DNA of 64,000 bases from Sphingomonadales bacterium. GTDB taxonomy: Bacteria; Pseudomonadota; Alphaproteobacteria; Sphingomonadales; Sphingomonadaceae. Of this stretch, positions 34,150-43,147 are shown piece after piece (the stretch's first letter is position 1; every line of letters starts with the position of its first letter). A model generated the notes under the pieces. That model saw only the letters and a program-made list of their open reading frames with translations, ran no database searches and was not told the DNA's origin. Location: the NCBI GenBank assembly GCA_017309275.1, contig JAFKLT010000037.1, positions 1 to 64,000 on the forward strand. The letters are read 5' to 3'. Made by a program: the position numbers and the translations under genes.

Positions 34150-36585
34150 ATGAGCGAGCCCGTCAAGGTCGCGATCATCGGTTCGGGGCCCGCGGGGCTG
34201 AGCGCGGCGTCGCGCGCGGGACAGCTCGGCCTCAGCCATGTGCTGCTGGAAAAGACGGACCATCTGTCCGACACCATCTATAAATATCAGAAGGGCAAGC
34301 GCGTCCTGGCGACGCCCGAACGGCTCGACCTGCGTTCCGACTGCCGCTTCGCCGAAGGCGCGCGCGAATATATCCTGGGCAACTGGGACGAGGATGCGGT
34401 CAACAACAAGGTCAATGTCGTCAAGCATGCCGACGTGACCGAGGTGACCGGCCAAAAGGGCGCGTTCGAAATCAAGACCGCCCGTGGCGACGTCTATCAT
34501 GCCGAGAATATCGTCCTTGCCATCGGCACGCAGGGCAACCCGAACCGCATGCGCTGCGAAGGCTATGACCTGCCGCACATCATCTATCAGGTCGACGATC
34601 CGGAAGATTTCAAGGACAAGCACATCACCGTCGTCGGATCGGGCGACGCCGGGATCGAGAATGCGCTGGGCGTGGCCGAAGAGGCGCTGGAAAACACCGT
34701 GACCATCCTCAACCGGTCAAAGGATTTCGCGCGCGCCAAGGCCAAGAACGTCTCCGACATGATGGAGGCGGGCGAGAATGGCTTCATGTCGATCCGCACC
34801 GAGACGCAGCCGAAGAAGGTCGAACCCGGCTGGCTGACGCTGGAGACGCCGACGGGCGACGAGAAGATCCAGTGCGACGTGATCGTCGCGCGCCTGGGTT
34901 CGGTCGCGCCGCGCGGTTTCGTCGAATCGATGGGGATCGAGTTCACCGGTCCCGACCGCGAAGCCTTTCCCAAGCTGTCGCCGACTTTTGAATCGACCGT
35001 CCCCGGCATCTTCGTGATCGGTGCGCTCGCGGGCTATCCGCTGATCAAGCATTGCATGAACCAGGGCTATGACGTCGTCGAGTTCCTGGGCGGCAACACC
35101 AATCTGACCCCGGCCGACGAAAAGGATCTGGCGGCGATCTTTGCCGGCCTGCCGCAGAAGAAGTCGGTTTCCGAATGGCTGGAATTCTTCCGCGAGCGCG
35201 TGCGCATCTTTGCCGACGTGTCGCCGCTGCAGATGCGCGAGTTCATGCTCGATTCGAAGGTCGCCTATTATCCCAAGGGCGAAGTGGTCTTTGAAAAGGA
35301 TGATCCGGGTTCCTCGCTTTTCGCGATCGCCGACGGCAGCGCGGTCGTCGACATCGGCGGCGGGATGACGGTGCCGATCGAACAGGGATCGATCTTTGGC
35401 GAGGTCGGCCTGATCTCCGGCCGCAAGCGCGGCGCCACGATCCGCGCGGGTGAAGACAGCATCTTCGTCGAAGTGTCGCGCACCGCGGCGCTGAAGCTGA
35501 TGGCCGCGGTTCCGGGCGCGAAGCGCGTGATCAACCGCATCTCGCTCGAACGCCAGCTTCTGCAGATTTTCAAGGGCGGACTGACGGTCGAGGACCTCCA
35601 GCCGATCGTCGAGGATCCCGCGATCGAGCGCGTCCCGGCCGGCAAGGTCGTGCTTGCCGAAGGCGACGAGGGCGACGACGTCTATGTCGTGCGTTCGGGC
35701 TCGATGGTCGTCGAGAAGGATATCGGCGGCAAGTCGATCTTTCTCCGCTATCTGCCCGCCGGCAGCTATTTCGGCGAAATGGCGGTGCTGAGCGGCGCGC
35801 CGCGCAACGCGACGGTCAAGGCGGCGGTGGCGAGCGAGGTCATCCGGCTGAAGGGGCAGCAGTTCAAGGAAATGCTGGCCAAGCGCCCGCAGGTGCGCGC
35901 CGCGACCGAAGCCGCGGTGGCCGAACGCGCGGCGATGAACAGCTTCATCGAATCGCGCAAGGCAAGCTATTCGAGCGCGGTCGATCTCTATTCGGACACC
36001 GCAGGCTTCATCATGAAGGAAGGCCTGGGCGAGGCGACCGACGCGCTGCTGATCGACGAGAATCTGTGCGTCGGGTGCGACAATTGCGAAAAGGCCTGCG
36101 CCGACAGCCACGAAGGCCTGTCGCGGCTCGACCGCGAAGCCGGCAAGACCTTTGCGCATTTGCATGTGCCGACGAGTTGCCGTCACTGCGAGCATCCGCA
36201 TTGCATGGCCGACTGTCCGCCGAACGTGATCCACCGCGGCCCGGACGGCGAAGTCTTCATGGAGCCGGGCTGCATCGGCTGCGGCAACTGCATGCGCAAC
36301 TGCCCCTATGGCGTGATCCGCATGGAGGCAGCACCGCCCGAGAAGCCGGGTCTGCTGCGCTGGTTGCTCACCGGCTTTGGACCAGGGCCGGGCGAACCGT
36401 CGCCCAAGTGGACCAAGAAAAAGCTGGGCGAGGAAAAGCCCAAGAAGATCGCGGTCAAATGCGACATGTGCAAGGGCATCGCCGGCGGACCCGCATGCGT
36501 GCGCGCTTGCCCGACCGGCGCCGCGATCCGTGTTTCGCCGGAAGAATTCCTGTCGATCGCGCGGCTTGAGGAGGATGCCGGCTGA
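34150..36585 (+). CDS. FAD oxidoreductase / dual cNMP-binding / four-cluster ferredoxin fusion
   Basis: 811-residue soluble fusion. Residues 1-320: pyridine-nucleotide-disulphide-reductase-like flavoprotein with FAD motif GSGPAGLSAA (11-20) and NAD(P) motif GSGDAG (163-168), but no CxxC redox pair. Residues about 355-470 and 475-600: two cyclic-nucleotide-binding domains, whose phosphate cassettes keep FGE (417-419; 541-543) and Arg (R427 region; R552). Residues about 635-795: four cysteine quartets (from C640, C677, C708, C771) for four [4Fe-4S] clusters, as in DmsB/HybA electron-transfer subunits. It should take electrons from NAD(P)H through FAD to Fe-S clusters in a cNMP-dependent way and pass them to the membrane protein whose gene overlaps its stop (TGATG). 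GAGGG precedes the start. The biological acceptor is unknown. Confidence 0.88.
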   Translation: MSEPVKVAIIGSGPAGLSAASRAGQLGLSHVLLEKTDHLSDTIYKYQKGKRVLATPERLDLRSDCRFAEGAREYILGNWDEDAVNNKVNVVKHADVTEVTGQKGAFEIKTARGDVYHAENIVLAIGTQGNPNRMRCEGYDLPHIIYQVDDPEDFKDKHITVVGSGDAGIENALGVAEEALENTVTILNRSKDFARAKAKNVSDMMEAGENGFMSIRTETQPKKVEPGWLTLETPTGDEKIQCDVIVARLGSVAPRGFVESMGIEFTGPDREAFPKLSPTFESTVPGIFVIGALAGYPLIKHCMNQGYDVVEFLGGNTNLTPADEKDLAAIFAGLPQKKSVSEWLEFFRERVRIFADVSPLQMREFMLDSKVAYYPKGEVVFEKDDPGSSLFAIADGSAVVDIGGGMTVPIEQGSIFGEVGLISGRKRGATIRAGEDSIFVEVSRTAALKLMAAVPGAKRVINRISLERQLLQIFKGGLTVEDLQPIVEDPAIERVPAGKVVLAEGDEGDDVYVVRSGSMVVEKDIGGKSIFLRYLPAGSYFGEMAVLSGAPRNATVKAAVASEVIRLKGQQFKEMLAKRPQVRAATEAAVAERAAMNSFIESRKASYSSAVDLYSDTAGFIMKEGLGEATDALLIDENLCVGCDNCEKACADSHEGLSRLDREAGKTFAHLHVPTSCRHCEHPHCMADCPPNVIHRGPDGEVFMEPGCIGCGNCMRNCPYGVIRMEAAPPEKPGLLRWLLTGFGPGPGEPSPKWTKKKLGEEKPKKIAVKCDMCKGIAGGPACVRACPTGAAIRVSPEEFLSIARLEEDAG

Positions 36586-37466
36586 TGGCCAGTCTCTTCC
36601 AGCGTCGTCGCAGCAAGGCGACCCAGACCGAGCGCGTCCGCGAACGGCGGCACGAGGGTTTCCTCCGCTACGCCAATTTCCGCTGGGCCAAGATTTCGGG
36701 CGGACTCTGCCTGCTGATCATCGTCAGCTATGCACTGATCGACGTGACGCCGCGGCACAATGGCGGCAGCTGGTACGGCTATACGCTGGGGACGATCGGC
36801 GCGGGCCTGATCCTGTGGCTGACGGCGCTCGGCTATCGCAAGCGCAAGATGACGAGCGATTACTGGTCGCTGAAGGCCTGGACGTCGGCGCACGTCTATC
36901 TGGGCCTCAGCCTGATCATCATCGGGACCTGGCACACCGGCTTTCAGCTCGGCTGGAATGTTCACACGCTCGCTTGGGCGCTGATGATATTGGTGATCCT
37001 GTCGGGGCTCTATGGCGTCATCGTCTATGCGACCTTGCCCGCCGCGCTGTCGAACAACCGCGACGAGATGACGCAGATGCAGATGCTCGAAGCGATCCGC
37101 GCGTTCGACCGTCAGCTTCACGCCGCCGCGCAGCCGCTGACGCCGGAGGATACCGCGCCGGTGCTGGCGGCGCTCGACGAGGATCCGTTTGCGGGCGGTA
37201 TCGGCGCGCGCCTGTCGGGTCGTTACCCCCGGTGCGCCACCGCGGCGGCGCTCCGCACGCTGGGCATGTCGCGAAGCAGCGATGCGGAGGCGCGCGAAAA
37301 GGTGATCGGCCTGCTGTCACAAAAGGAGGCGGCGCTTGCCAGGCTGCGCAAGCATCTTCGTATCCGGGCGCTGCTCGAAATCTGGCTTTATGTGCATGTG
37401 CCGCTGACCTTTGCGCTGATCGCGGCGCTGTCGGCGCACATCATCAGCGTCTTCTTCTACTGGTAA
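36585..37466 (+). CDS. Di-haem b-type cytochrome membrane subunit
   Basis: 293 residues, about five membrane helices with a cytosolic insertion at roughly 155-260. Helix 3 contains H103 and H117, and the last helix H271 and H285. Both pairs are 14 residues apart, the spacing used by cytochrome b proteins to hold two stacked haems. TWHTGF and SAHII flank the sites. It should carry electrons across the inner membrane from the Fe-S fusion protein upstream to the decahaem protein downstream; the genes overlap or lie 16 bp apart, so one operon. I do not recognise a named family; NapC/NrfD-like and ferric-reductase-like anchors are alternatives, but their motifs do not fit as well. Confidence 0.75.
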   Translation: MASLFQRRRSKATQTERVRERRHEGFLRYANFRWAKISGGLCLLIIVSYALIDVTPRHNGGSWYGYTLGTIGAGLILWLTALGYRKRKMTSDYWSLKAWTSAHVYLGLSLIIIGTWHTGFQLGWNVHTLAWALMILVILSGLYGVIVYATLPAALSNNRDEMTQMQMLEAIRAFDRQLHAAAQPLTPEDTAPVLAALDEDPFAGGIGARLSGRYPRCATAAALRTLGMSRSSDAEAREKVIGLLSQKEAALARLRKHLRIRALLEIWLYVHVPLTFALIAALSAHIISVFFYW

Positions 37467-37482
37467 GGCGGGAGAGGGGACC

Positions 37483-39417
37483 ATGAGCTTCATCCTGCGC
37501 CGAATCTCGACGACGAAGACGGGCAAGCAGATCATCCGCGACCAGGCGCTGCCCGGCGACGCGATCACGCTTGGCCGCGAGGGCAGCAACGTCATCCACA
37601 TCGCCGACCTGGCGGTGAACCCGCACCATGCGACGATCACCAGCGCCGACGGGCGTCATGTCCGCGTGCAGGCGAGCGAGGGGCTGGGTTTCGACATCAA
37701 CGGCCGCACGGTCGATGCAGCGGACGTCGACAGCGCAGCGGGGGCCGAGCTGCGCTTTGGCGGGCACCGCCTGACGATCGCACGCGAAGGCGACAATATC
37801 ATCCTGCTCGTCGAACGGATCGACGAACTGTCGCAATCGTCGAAGGACGTCGACGAAGCGAAGGCCTTTTCGCTTGCGGGCGTCATGCCCGGCAAGCGCG
37901 TGGGGGCATGGACGTTCGGCATATTGATGCTGCTCGCCTTCCTCGTCGGCCCGATCTGGGCGTGGTACAGCTACAAGAATGTCGATGAGCGGCCCGAGGG
38001 CTATCATGCCGACACGGCGTGGCTTTCCGGCCCGTTGTCGAGCGCGCACGCGAACCTCAAGAACGATTGCCAGTCGTGCCACGTCGAACCCTTCGTCGCG
38101 GTGACCGACAAGGCATGCGTCGGCTGTCACACCGGCGAGCACAAGGCGATGAGCACGGCGCATGCCAATGCGCCGGCGGCGATGCTGCTGGCCGCGCGGC
38201 ATCCGCCGGGCATAGGCGAAAAGGTGCTCGCGGGTTTCGCCAAGACCTTCAACCGGCCGCAGGGGCGCTGCGTCGACTGCCACACCGAGCATGAGGGGGC
38301 GGGGCCGATGCCCGCGACGCCGCAGAAATTCTGCGCCGACTGCCACGATGGCATGTCCGCGCGGTTGCTCGATGCCGGGTTCAAGTCGACGGTCGCCGAC
38401 GCCGCCGATTTCGGCACCAGCCACCCCGAATTCCGCCCGCTGGTCCGTGCGGCACCCGGTGCGAAGCCCGTGCGCACGACGCTGACCAAGGGAGTGGTGG
38501 ATTATAACGGGCTGAAATTCCCGCACGACATCCACCTGCAGGCGACAGGCGGCGTCGCGCGCATGGCCGCGAGTTTCCGCGGACGCTATGACTTCGGCAA
38601 CAAGCTGGAATGCGAGAATTGCCACCGCGTCGAATCTGACGGCGTGCGGGTGAAGCCGGTCGAGATGGAGCGCGACTGCGCAATGTGCCACAGCCTGGCG
38701 TTCGAGACCGTCGGCGGCGTGACGCGCACGCTGCGTCACGGCGAGCCCGACCAGGTGGTCGCCGACCTGACCGCCTATTATCGATCGACACCCCCGTCGC
38801 GCCCGCTGCAGCTTGGCGGGATGGAACGGCGGCGGCCGGGCGCCTATGCCGAGGGGCAGGTCTATAACATCTATTTCCGCGAGGTCGCGGTTCGCCCAAA
38901 CCGTGCAGAGGATGCGGTGCGCGCGGTCTTTTCGAAGGGCGGGGCCTGTTACGATTGCCATACGATCTTCGCGCCGCAGGCGGGCAAGAGCTGGCGCGTG
39001 ATGGCGGTCGACCAGACGCCGCGGTTCCTGCAGAAGGGCTGGTTCGACCATGACGCGCACAAGGAAACCGATTGCGCCGACTGTCACACCGCAGCGCCCG
39101 GCTCCAAGCAGGCGACCGATTTCCTGGTCCCCGGCGTTCGCCAGTGCCGCGATTGTCACGTGGGCGAGAGCGGGGCGCGGGTGGTAAAGGTAAAGACCGC
39201 GACCGAATCGCCTTGCGCAATGTGTCACGAATATCATTCGGATGGGGGCAAACCGTGGATGCCAGCGCGTCAGCGTAAGGTAAACGCCGCGGCAATCACA
39301 AATAAACCTCTTGGCGCTATCTATGGTGTGAGCATGGTCACAGGCTCGCAGGGGCGGGGCCTCTATGATGTGACTTGGCGCACACCCGCCCTGCACGGGG
39401 CACGGCGGGGCGGCTAG
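37483..39417 (+). CDS. FHA-like domain / transmembrane / decahaem cytochrome c fusion
   Basis: 644 residues. Residues 1-110: cytosolic FHA-like domain with LGRE (30-33) and NPHHATI (46-52); the usual phosphothreonine-contact Ser is replaced by Asn46, so phosphopeptide binding is uncertain. Residues about 142-163: one membrane helix. The rest should be periplasmic and has ten CxxCH haem motifs (from CQSCH at 196-200 to CAMCHEY near 580), plus extra His residues (FPHDIH, FDHDAH) suited as distal ligands. It resembles c3/NrfH-type multihaem carriers. The last 50 residues lack haem motifs and look unconstrained. GGAGAGGGG precedes ATG 37483. Probable terminal electron carrier of the operon; the partner in the periplasm or outer membrane is not encoded here. 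Confidence 0.85.
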   Translation: MSFILRRISTTKTGKQIIRDQALPGDAITLGREGSNVIHIADLAVNPHHATITSADGRHVRVQASEGLGFDINGRTVDAADVDSAAGAELRFGGHRLTIAREGDNIILLVERIDELSQSSKDVDEAKAFSLAGVMPGKRVGAWTFGILMLLAFLVGPIWAWYSYKNVDERPEGYHADTAWLSGPLSSAHANLKNDCQSCHVEPFVAVTDKACVGCHTGEHKAMSTAHANAPAAMLLAARHPPGIGEKVLAGFAKTFNRPQGRCVDCHTEHEGAGPMPATPQKFCADCHDGMSARLLDAGFKSTVADAADFGTSHPEFRPLVRAAPGAKPVRTTLTKGVVDYNGLKFPHDIHLQATGGVARMAASFRGRYDFGNKLECENCHRVESDGVRVKPVEMERDCAMCHSLAFETVGGVTRTLRHGEPDQVVADLTAYYRSTPPSRPLQLGGMERRRPGAYAEGQVYNIYFREVAVRPNRAEDAVRAVFSKGGACYDCHTIFAPQAGKSWRVMAVDQTPRFLQKGWFDHDAHKETDCADCHTAAPGSKQATDFLVPGVRQCRDCHVGESGARVVKVKTATESPCAMCHEYHSDGGKPWMPARQRKVNAAAITNKPLGAIYGVSMVTGSQGRGLYDVTWRTPALHGARRGG

Positions 39418-39457
39418 CTATTTGGACCGGGTCGGCCGGCGGGGAGCAGGAACGGAT

Positions 39458-40306
39458 ATGCTGATCGCGCAGATCACCGATATCCATATCGGGTTCGATC
39501 CCGACAATCCGGCGGAGTATAACCGCAAACGGCTCGATGACGTCCTCGACGTGCTTATCGAGGGGCCGAACCGTCCCGACTTGTTGCTCGCGACGGGCGA
39601 TATCACCGACCGCGGCGATCCCGACAGCTATCGGCGCTTGTCGACCGCCTTTTCGCGCTGCCCTTTCCCGGTGTGGCCCAGCGTCGGCAATCATGACCTG
39701 CGCGACAATTTCCACGCCCAATTCCCAGGCTTCGATGATGGCAACGGCTTCATCCAATATGTGATCGAACTGCCCGAACTACGGCTGGTCACCGTCGACA
39801 CGCTGGAGGAAGGGCGGCACGGCGGCGCGTTCTGCGAGCAAAGGTCGGCGTGGCTGGATGCCGAGCTGTCGAAGGATCCGACGAAGCCGACCTATATCGT
39901 GATGCACCACCCGCCGGTCGAAAGCGGCATCGAGTGGATGAACACCGATCCCAACGAACCGTGGGTCGCCGCCTTTACCGCGGTCATCCGGCGCCATCCG
40001 CAAGTGCGCGGCCTGATCTGCGGTCATCTTCACCGCAGCGTCACCGTGTCGTGGGAAGGGCGCACCGTCGCCATCTGTTCGTCGACCGCGCCGCAGGTCT
40101 CGCTCGACCTGCGCCCGATCGACGAGAACAAGCCCGACGACCGCCCGATGATCGTCGCCGAAGACCCCGCCTATGCGCTGCACCGCTGGAACGGGCGCGA
40201 ACTGGTCAGTTTCTATGACCATGCCGGCGCGCACACGATGCTCGCCAAATATGACGAGCGGCTGCAGCCGCTGGTGCGCGAATTGAAGGCCGAACGGCCG
40301 GCCTAA
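39458..40306 (+). CDS. CpdA-like cyclic-nucleotide phosphodiesterase
   Basis: 282-residue calcineurin-like metallophosphoesterase. ITDIHIG (Asp, His), ATGDITD, VGNHD, MHHPP and CGHLHR supply the dinuclear metal site in the order typical of class III cAMP phosphodiesterases (CpdA family). The start is ATG 39458 with AGGA nearby. It follows the cNMP-binding redox operon by 40 bp on the same strand, so it may switch off the signal sensed there. Hydrolysis of other phosphodiesters cannot be excluded. Converges with the dehydrogenase gene, 4 bp overlap. Confidence 0.85.
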   Translation: MLIAQITDIHIGFDPDNPAEYNRKRLDDVLDVLIEGPNRPDLLLATGDITDRGDPDSYRRLSTAFSRCPFPVWPSVGNHDLRDNFHAQFPGFDDGNGFIQYVIELPELRLVTVDTLEEGRHGGAFCEQRSAWLDAELSKDPTKPTYIVMHHPPVESGIEWMNTDPNEPWVAAFTAVIRRHPQVRGLICGHLHRSVTVSWEGRTVAICSSTAPQVSLDLRPIDENKPDDRPMIVAEDPAYALHRWNGRELVSFYDHAGAHTMLAKYDERLQPLVRELKAERPA

Positions 40307-41247
40307 TATCCCAGCGACAGGTCGACGCGCGGCTCGACGTCGCCGCCTTGCCGCCAGCGATCCAGATTCTCCAGGAAGCGGGCGGCGGCGCGGACGAACA
40401 TCTTGTCCTGCGCGCGGCCCGACAGGTGCATCGTGATATGCGCGTTGTCGAGGCTCCAAAGCGGATCGTCGGAAGGGAGCGGCTCCGGCGTCGTCACGTC
40501 GAGAAAGGCCGCGGCGATCTGCTGCGTGTCGAGCGCGCTGACCAAGGCCGCCTGGTCGACCACGGCGCCGCGCGCGATGTTGATCAGCGTCGCAGTCGGC
40601 TTCATCGCGGCAAGCTCTGCCGCCCCGATCATGCCGTCGGTCTCGGCCGTCGCGGGCACGGCCAGAATGACCCAGTCGAACTCGCCCAGCCGGCCGCGCC
40701 ACTGGTCGGGCGTCAGCGTGTTCGCGCCGGGCGAACGGCGCACGACGGTCACGTCGACGGCAAAGGCCGCCAGCCGTTCCTCGATCAGCTTGCCGATCGC
40801 GCCATAGCCGAGCAGCAGCGCCTTCGACCCGAACAGTTCGACCTTGCCGGGCGAATCGATCAGCCACTCGCGCCGTTCCTGCGCGCGCACGACGTCGCGA
40901 TACCCCTTGGCGACGGTCAGCATCCCCATCACCACATATTCGGCGATGGTGATCGCATTGATCCCCGCGCCGTTGGTCAGCACCGTTCCGCGCTCGCGGA
41001 GCAAGTCGAGCGGAAGGCCGTCGACCCCGGCGTAGATGGAGTTCAGCCACTTCATCTGCGTCGCCGCGGTGACCGCCGCCGCCATGTCGCGCTTGTCGTA
41101 CATGTCGAACCAGCCGATCTCGGCCTCGGGCGCCAGCTCCATCGCCTCTTCCTTGGACATGAAGAAACGGGGTTCGACCCAGTCGGGAAGGCGGCCTTCG
41201 ACCAGCGGGCGGATCATGCCGGACAGGACAGTGATGGTCTTTGTCAT
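40303..41247 (-). CDS. D-isomer-specific 2-hydroxyacid dehydrogenase
   Basis: 314-residue NAD(P)-dependent oxidoreductase. The Rossmann motif LLGYGAIGKLIEERL, catalytic Arg in NIARGAVVDQ, Glu in DVTTPEPLPSDDPLW and His in AHITMHLSG are in the expected order. The substrate (glyoxylate, hydroxypyruvate or another 2-oxoacid) cannot be decided. Start ATG 41247, 7 bp after the stop of the small membrane protein gene, so co-transcribed. Confidence 0.9.
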   Translation of the reverse strand: MTKTITVLSGMIRPLVEGRLPDWVEPRFFMSKEEAMELAPEAEIGWFDMYDKRDMAAAVTAATQMKWLNSIYAGVDGLPLDLLRERGTVLTNGAGINAITIAEYVVMGMLTVAKGYRDVVRAQERREWLIDSPGKVELFGSKALLLGYGAIGKLIEERLAAFAVDVTVVRRSPGANTLTPDQWRGRLGEFDWVILAVPATAETDGMIGAAELAAMKPTATLINIARGAVVDQAALVSALDTQQIAAAFLDVTTPEPLPSDDPLWSLDNAHITMHLSGRAQDKMFVRAAARFLENLDRWRQGGDVEPRVDLSLGY

Positions 41248-41254
41248 GGTCTTC

Positions 41255-41611
41255 CTATTGTTGAAAAGCGTGCCAGCCCGCCCACGCGAGCGGCGCCAGG
41301 CCGATCGTGTCGGCAAGCGCGATCGTGCTTAGCGAAGCCGGACGCCGATTCCGGTGATAGAGAAACAGGAAACTGAGCATGCTGATCGCCGCGAGCAGCG
41401 TCGCCAACTTGCGTCCGTCGGGGTCGAAGGCGGCCCACAGGCACGCGACGAGCACGGCAAAGAACAGCGCCGCGCGGTGGTGCATCAAAAGGAAGACGGG
41501 GCTGTCGGGCGCGACGCCGTAAAGCCGCGTGATCAATCCGGGCCGGAACAGCGCCAGCGCCGGGACCAGATGGACAAGACCGACGAGAAGCCAGCAGATC
41601 AGTTGCGACAT
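41255..41611 (-). CDS. Small four-helix membrane protein
   Basis: 118 residues, about four membrane segments: the N-terminal LICWLLVGLVHLVPALALF, a middle one around AALFFAVLVACLWAAF, a third near LLAAISMLSFLFLY and a C-terminal one near TIGLAPLAWAGW. No motif identifies a function; it resembles small uncharacterised integral membrane proteins. It directly precedes the 2-hydroxyacid dehydrogenase gene. Confidence 0.75.
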   Translation of the reverse strand: MSQLICWLLVGLVHLVPALALFRPGLITRLYGVAPDSPVFLLMHHRAALFFAVLVACLWAAFDPDGRKLATLLAAISMLSFLFLYHRNRRPASLSTIALADTIGLAPLAWAGWHAFQQ

Positions 41612-41649
41612 GCAATGAAGCTAACAGCCGGCGGCATCGGAGCAAGCCT

Positions 41650-43101
41650 CTAATTTCCTTCCGGCCGCCAATCCCAGCCGAGCGGGTCGCCGTCCATGAC
41701 CTCGACCCCCGCAGCGATCAGTTCGTCCCGCAGGGCATCCGATGCGGCGAAATCCTTGGCCGCGCGCGCGTCGCGGCGCCGGGCGAGCGTCGCCTCGATC
41801 GCGTCGGCATCGATCGTCGCGGCCTTTGGCCGGACGCGCAGATCCTGGCGCGACAGCGTGAGAAGCTGGAGGCCGAGTACCGCGTCCATCGCCTCGATCG
41901 CCGCGCGCTTCTGGCCCGCGTCGACCTTTTTCATCGCCACCGCTTCCTCGAGCAGGGTGAGGGCGATCGGCGTGTTGAGGTCGTCCGACATGGCGGCGTC
42001 GAATTTCCCCAGCAAGTCGGCAAGGCGGCGGTCGTCGACGACGGCGGCGGAGGCGGCGTCGCACACCGATGCGGCGGCCATCACCAGACGCTTCAGCCGC
42101 GTCAGCGCCGCGCCCAGACCGTCCCAATTGAACTCCAGCTCGCTGCGATAATGCGCCTGCAGGCACATCAGGCGATAGGCGAGCGGGTGATAGCCCCCGT
42201 CGATCAGCAACTGGACGCGCAGGAAATTCCCGCTCGACTTCGACATCTTGCCGCTGCGTTCGACCAGGAAGTTGTTGTGCATCCACATGCGCGCGCCACT
42301 GTCGGTCGAGCAGCTATGCGCCTGGTTTTGCGCGATCTCGTTCGGATGGTGAATCTCGCGGTGATCGATGCCGCCGGTGTGAATGTCGAAGGGGAAGCCA
42401 AGCAACGCCTCCGACATGACCGAGCATTCGAGGTGCCAGCCCGGCGCGCCGCGGCCCCAGGGCGAGTCCCACTCCATCTGGCGCTTTTCGCCCGGCGGCG
42501 TCCTGCGCCAGATGGCGAAGTCGGCGGGGTGGCGCTTGCCGTCGACGGGGTCGATGCGGCTTTCGCCCTCGTCGGTGCCGTGGCGCGCGAGGCGGCCGTA
42601 ATCGGTGACCGTCGTCGTGTCGAAATAGAGACCGCTTTCCAGTTCGTAGCAATGCTCGTCGGCGATCGCCTTCGCAAATTCGATCATCTGCGGGACATAG
42701 TCGGTCGCGATCGACCAGTGCGCCGGCTGGCGAATGCCGAGCGCCTTGATGTCGGCCCAATAGGCCTCGGTATAATGGCGCGCGATGTCCCAGATCGACT
42801 GGGCGCGTTCCGCCGCCGCCTTTTCCAGCTTGTCCTCGCCGGCGTCGGCGTCGTCGGTCAGGTGGCCGACGTCGGTGATGTTGATGACGTGGGTGAGCCT
42901 GTACCCCTTGTACGACAGCGTCCGCCCGAGCGTGTCGGCAAAGACATAGGCGCGCATATTGCCGATATGCGAGTAATTATAGACCGTCGGCCCGCAGCTG
43001 TAGACGCGCGCCTCGCCAGGGTGGACGGGCTGGAATTCTTCCAGGCTGCGCGTCAGGCTGTTGAACAGCTTCAGCGGCGTCGGGGCATGGGCGTCAGTCA
43101 T
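41650..43101 (-). CDS. cysS: Cysteinyl-tRNA synthetase
   Basis: 483-residue class I synthetase. YSCGPTVYNYSHIGNMR contains the zinc Cys and HIGN motif, and SGKMSKSSGNFL the KMSKS loop. GAPGWHLECSVMS and HHPNEIAQNQA complete the zinc site and active site. ATG 43101 is chosen (MTDAHAPTPLKL); ATG 43113 would add four residues. It lies 46 bp downstream of the tpsA-like gene on the same strand but is presumably independent of it. Confidence 0.96.
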   Translation of the reverse strand: MTDAHAPTPLKLFNSLTRSLEEFQPVHPGEARVYSCGPTVYNYSHIGNMRAYVFADTLGRTLSYKGYRLTHVINITDVGHLTDDADAGEDKLEKAAAERAQSIWDIARHYTEAYWADIKALGIRQPAHWSIATDYVPQMIEFAKAIADEHCYELESGLYFDTTTVTDYGRLARHGTDEGESRIDPVDGKRHPADFAIWRRTPPGEKRQMEWDSPWGRGAPGWHLECSVMSEALLGFPFDIHTGGIDHREIHHPNEIAQNQAHSCSTDSGARMWMHNNFLVERSGKMSKSSGNFLRVQLLIDGGYHPLAYRLMCLQAHYRSELEFNWDGLGAALTRLKRLVMAAASVCDAASAAVVDDRRLADLLGKFDAAMSDDLNTPIALTLLEEAVAMKKVDAGQKRAAIEAMDAVLGLQLLTLSRQDLRVRPKAATIDADAIEATLARRRDARAAKDFAASDALRDELIAAGVEVMDGDPLGWDWRPEGN

Positions 43102-43147
43102 GACCGCGCCCATGCCTTGCGCCGGGGTAATCCGTCAACCGAAAGGG

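Noticed and set aside
34150-36585. Flavoprotein domain considered as a thioredoxin reductase
   Set aside because: The nucleotide-binding motifs fit the fold, but the CxxC redox-active pair of thioredoxin reductase is absent and the protein is fused to Fe-S clusters.
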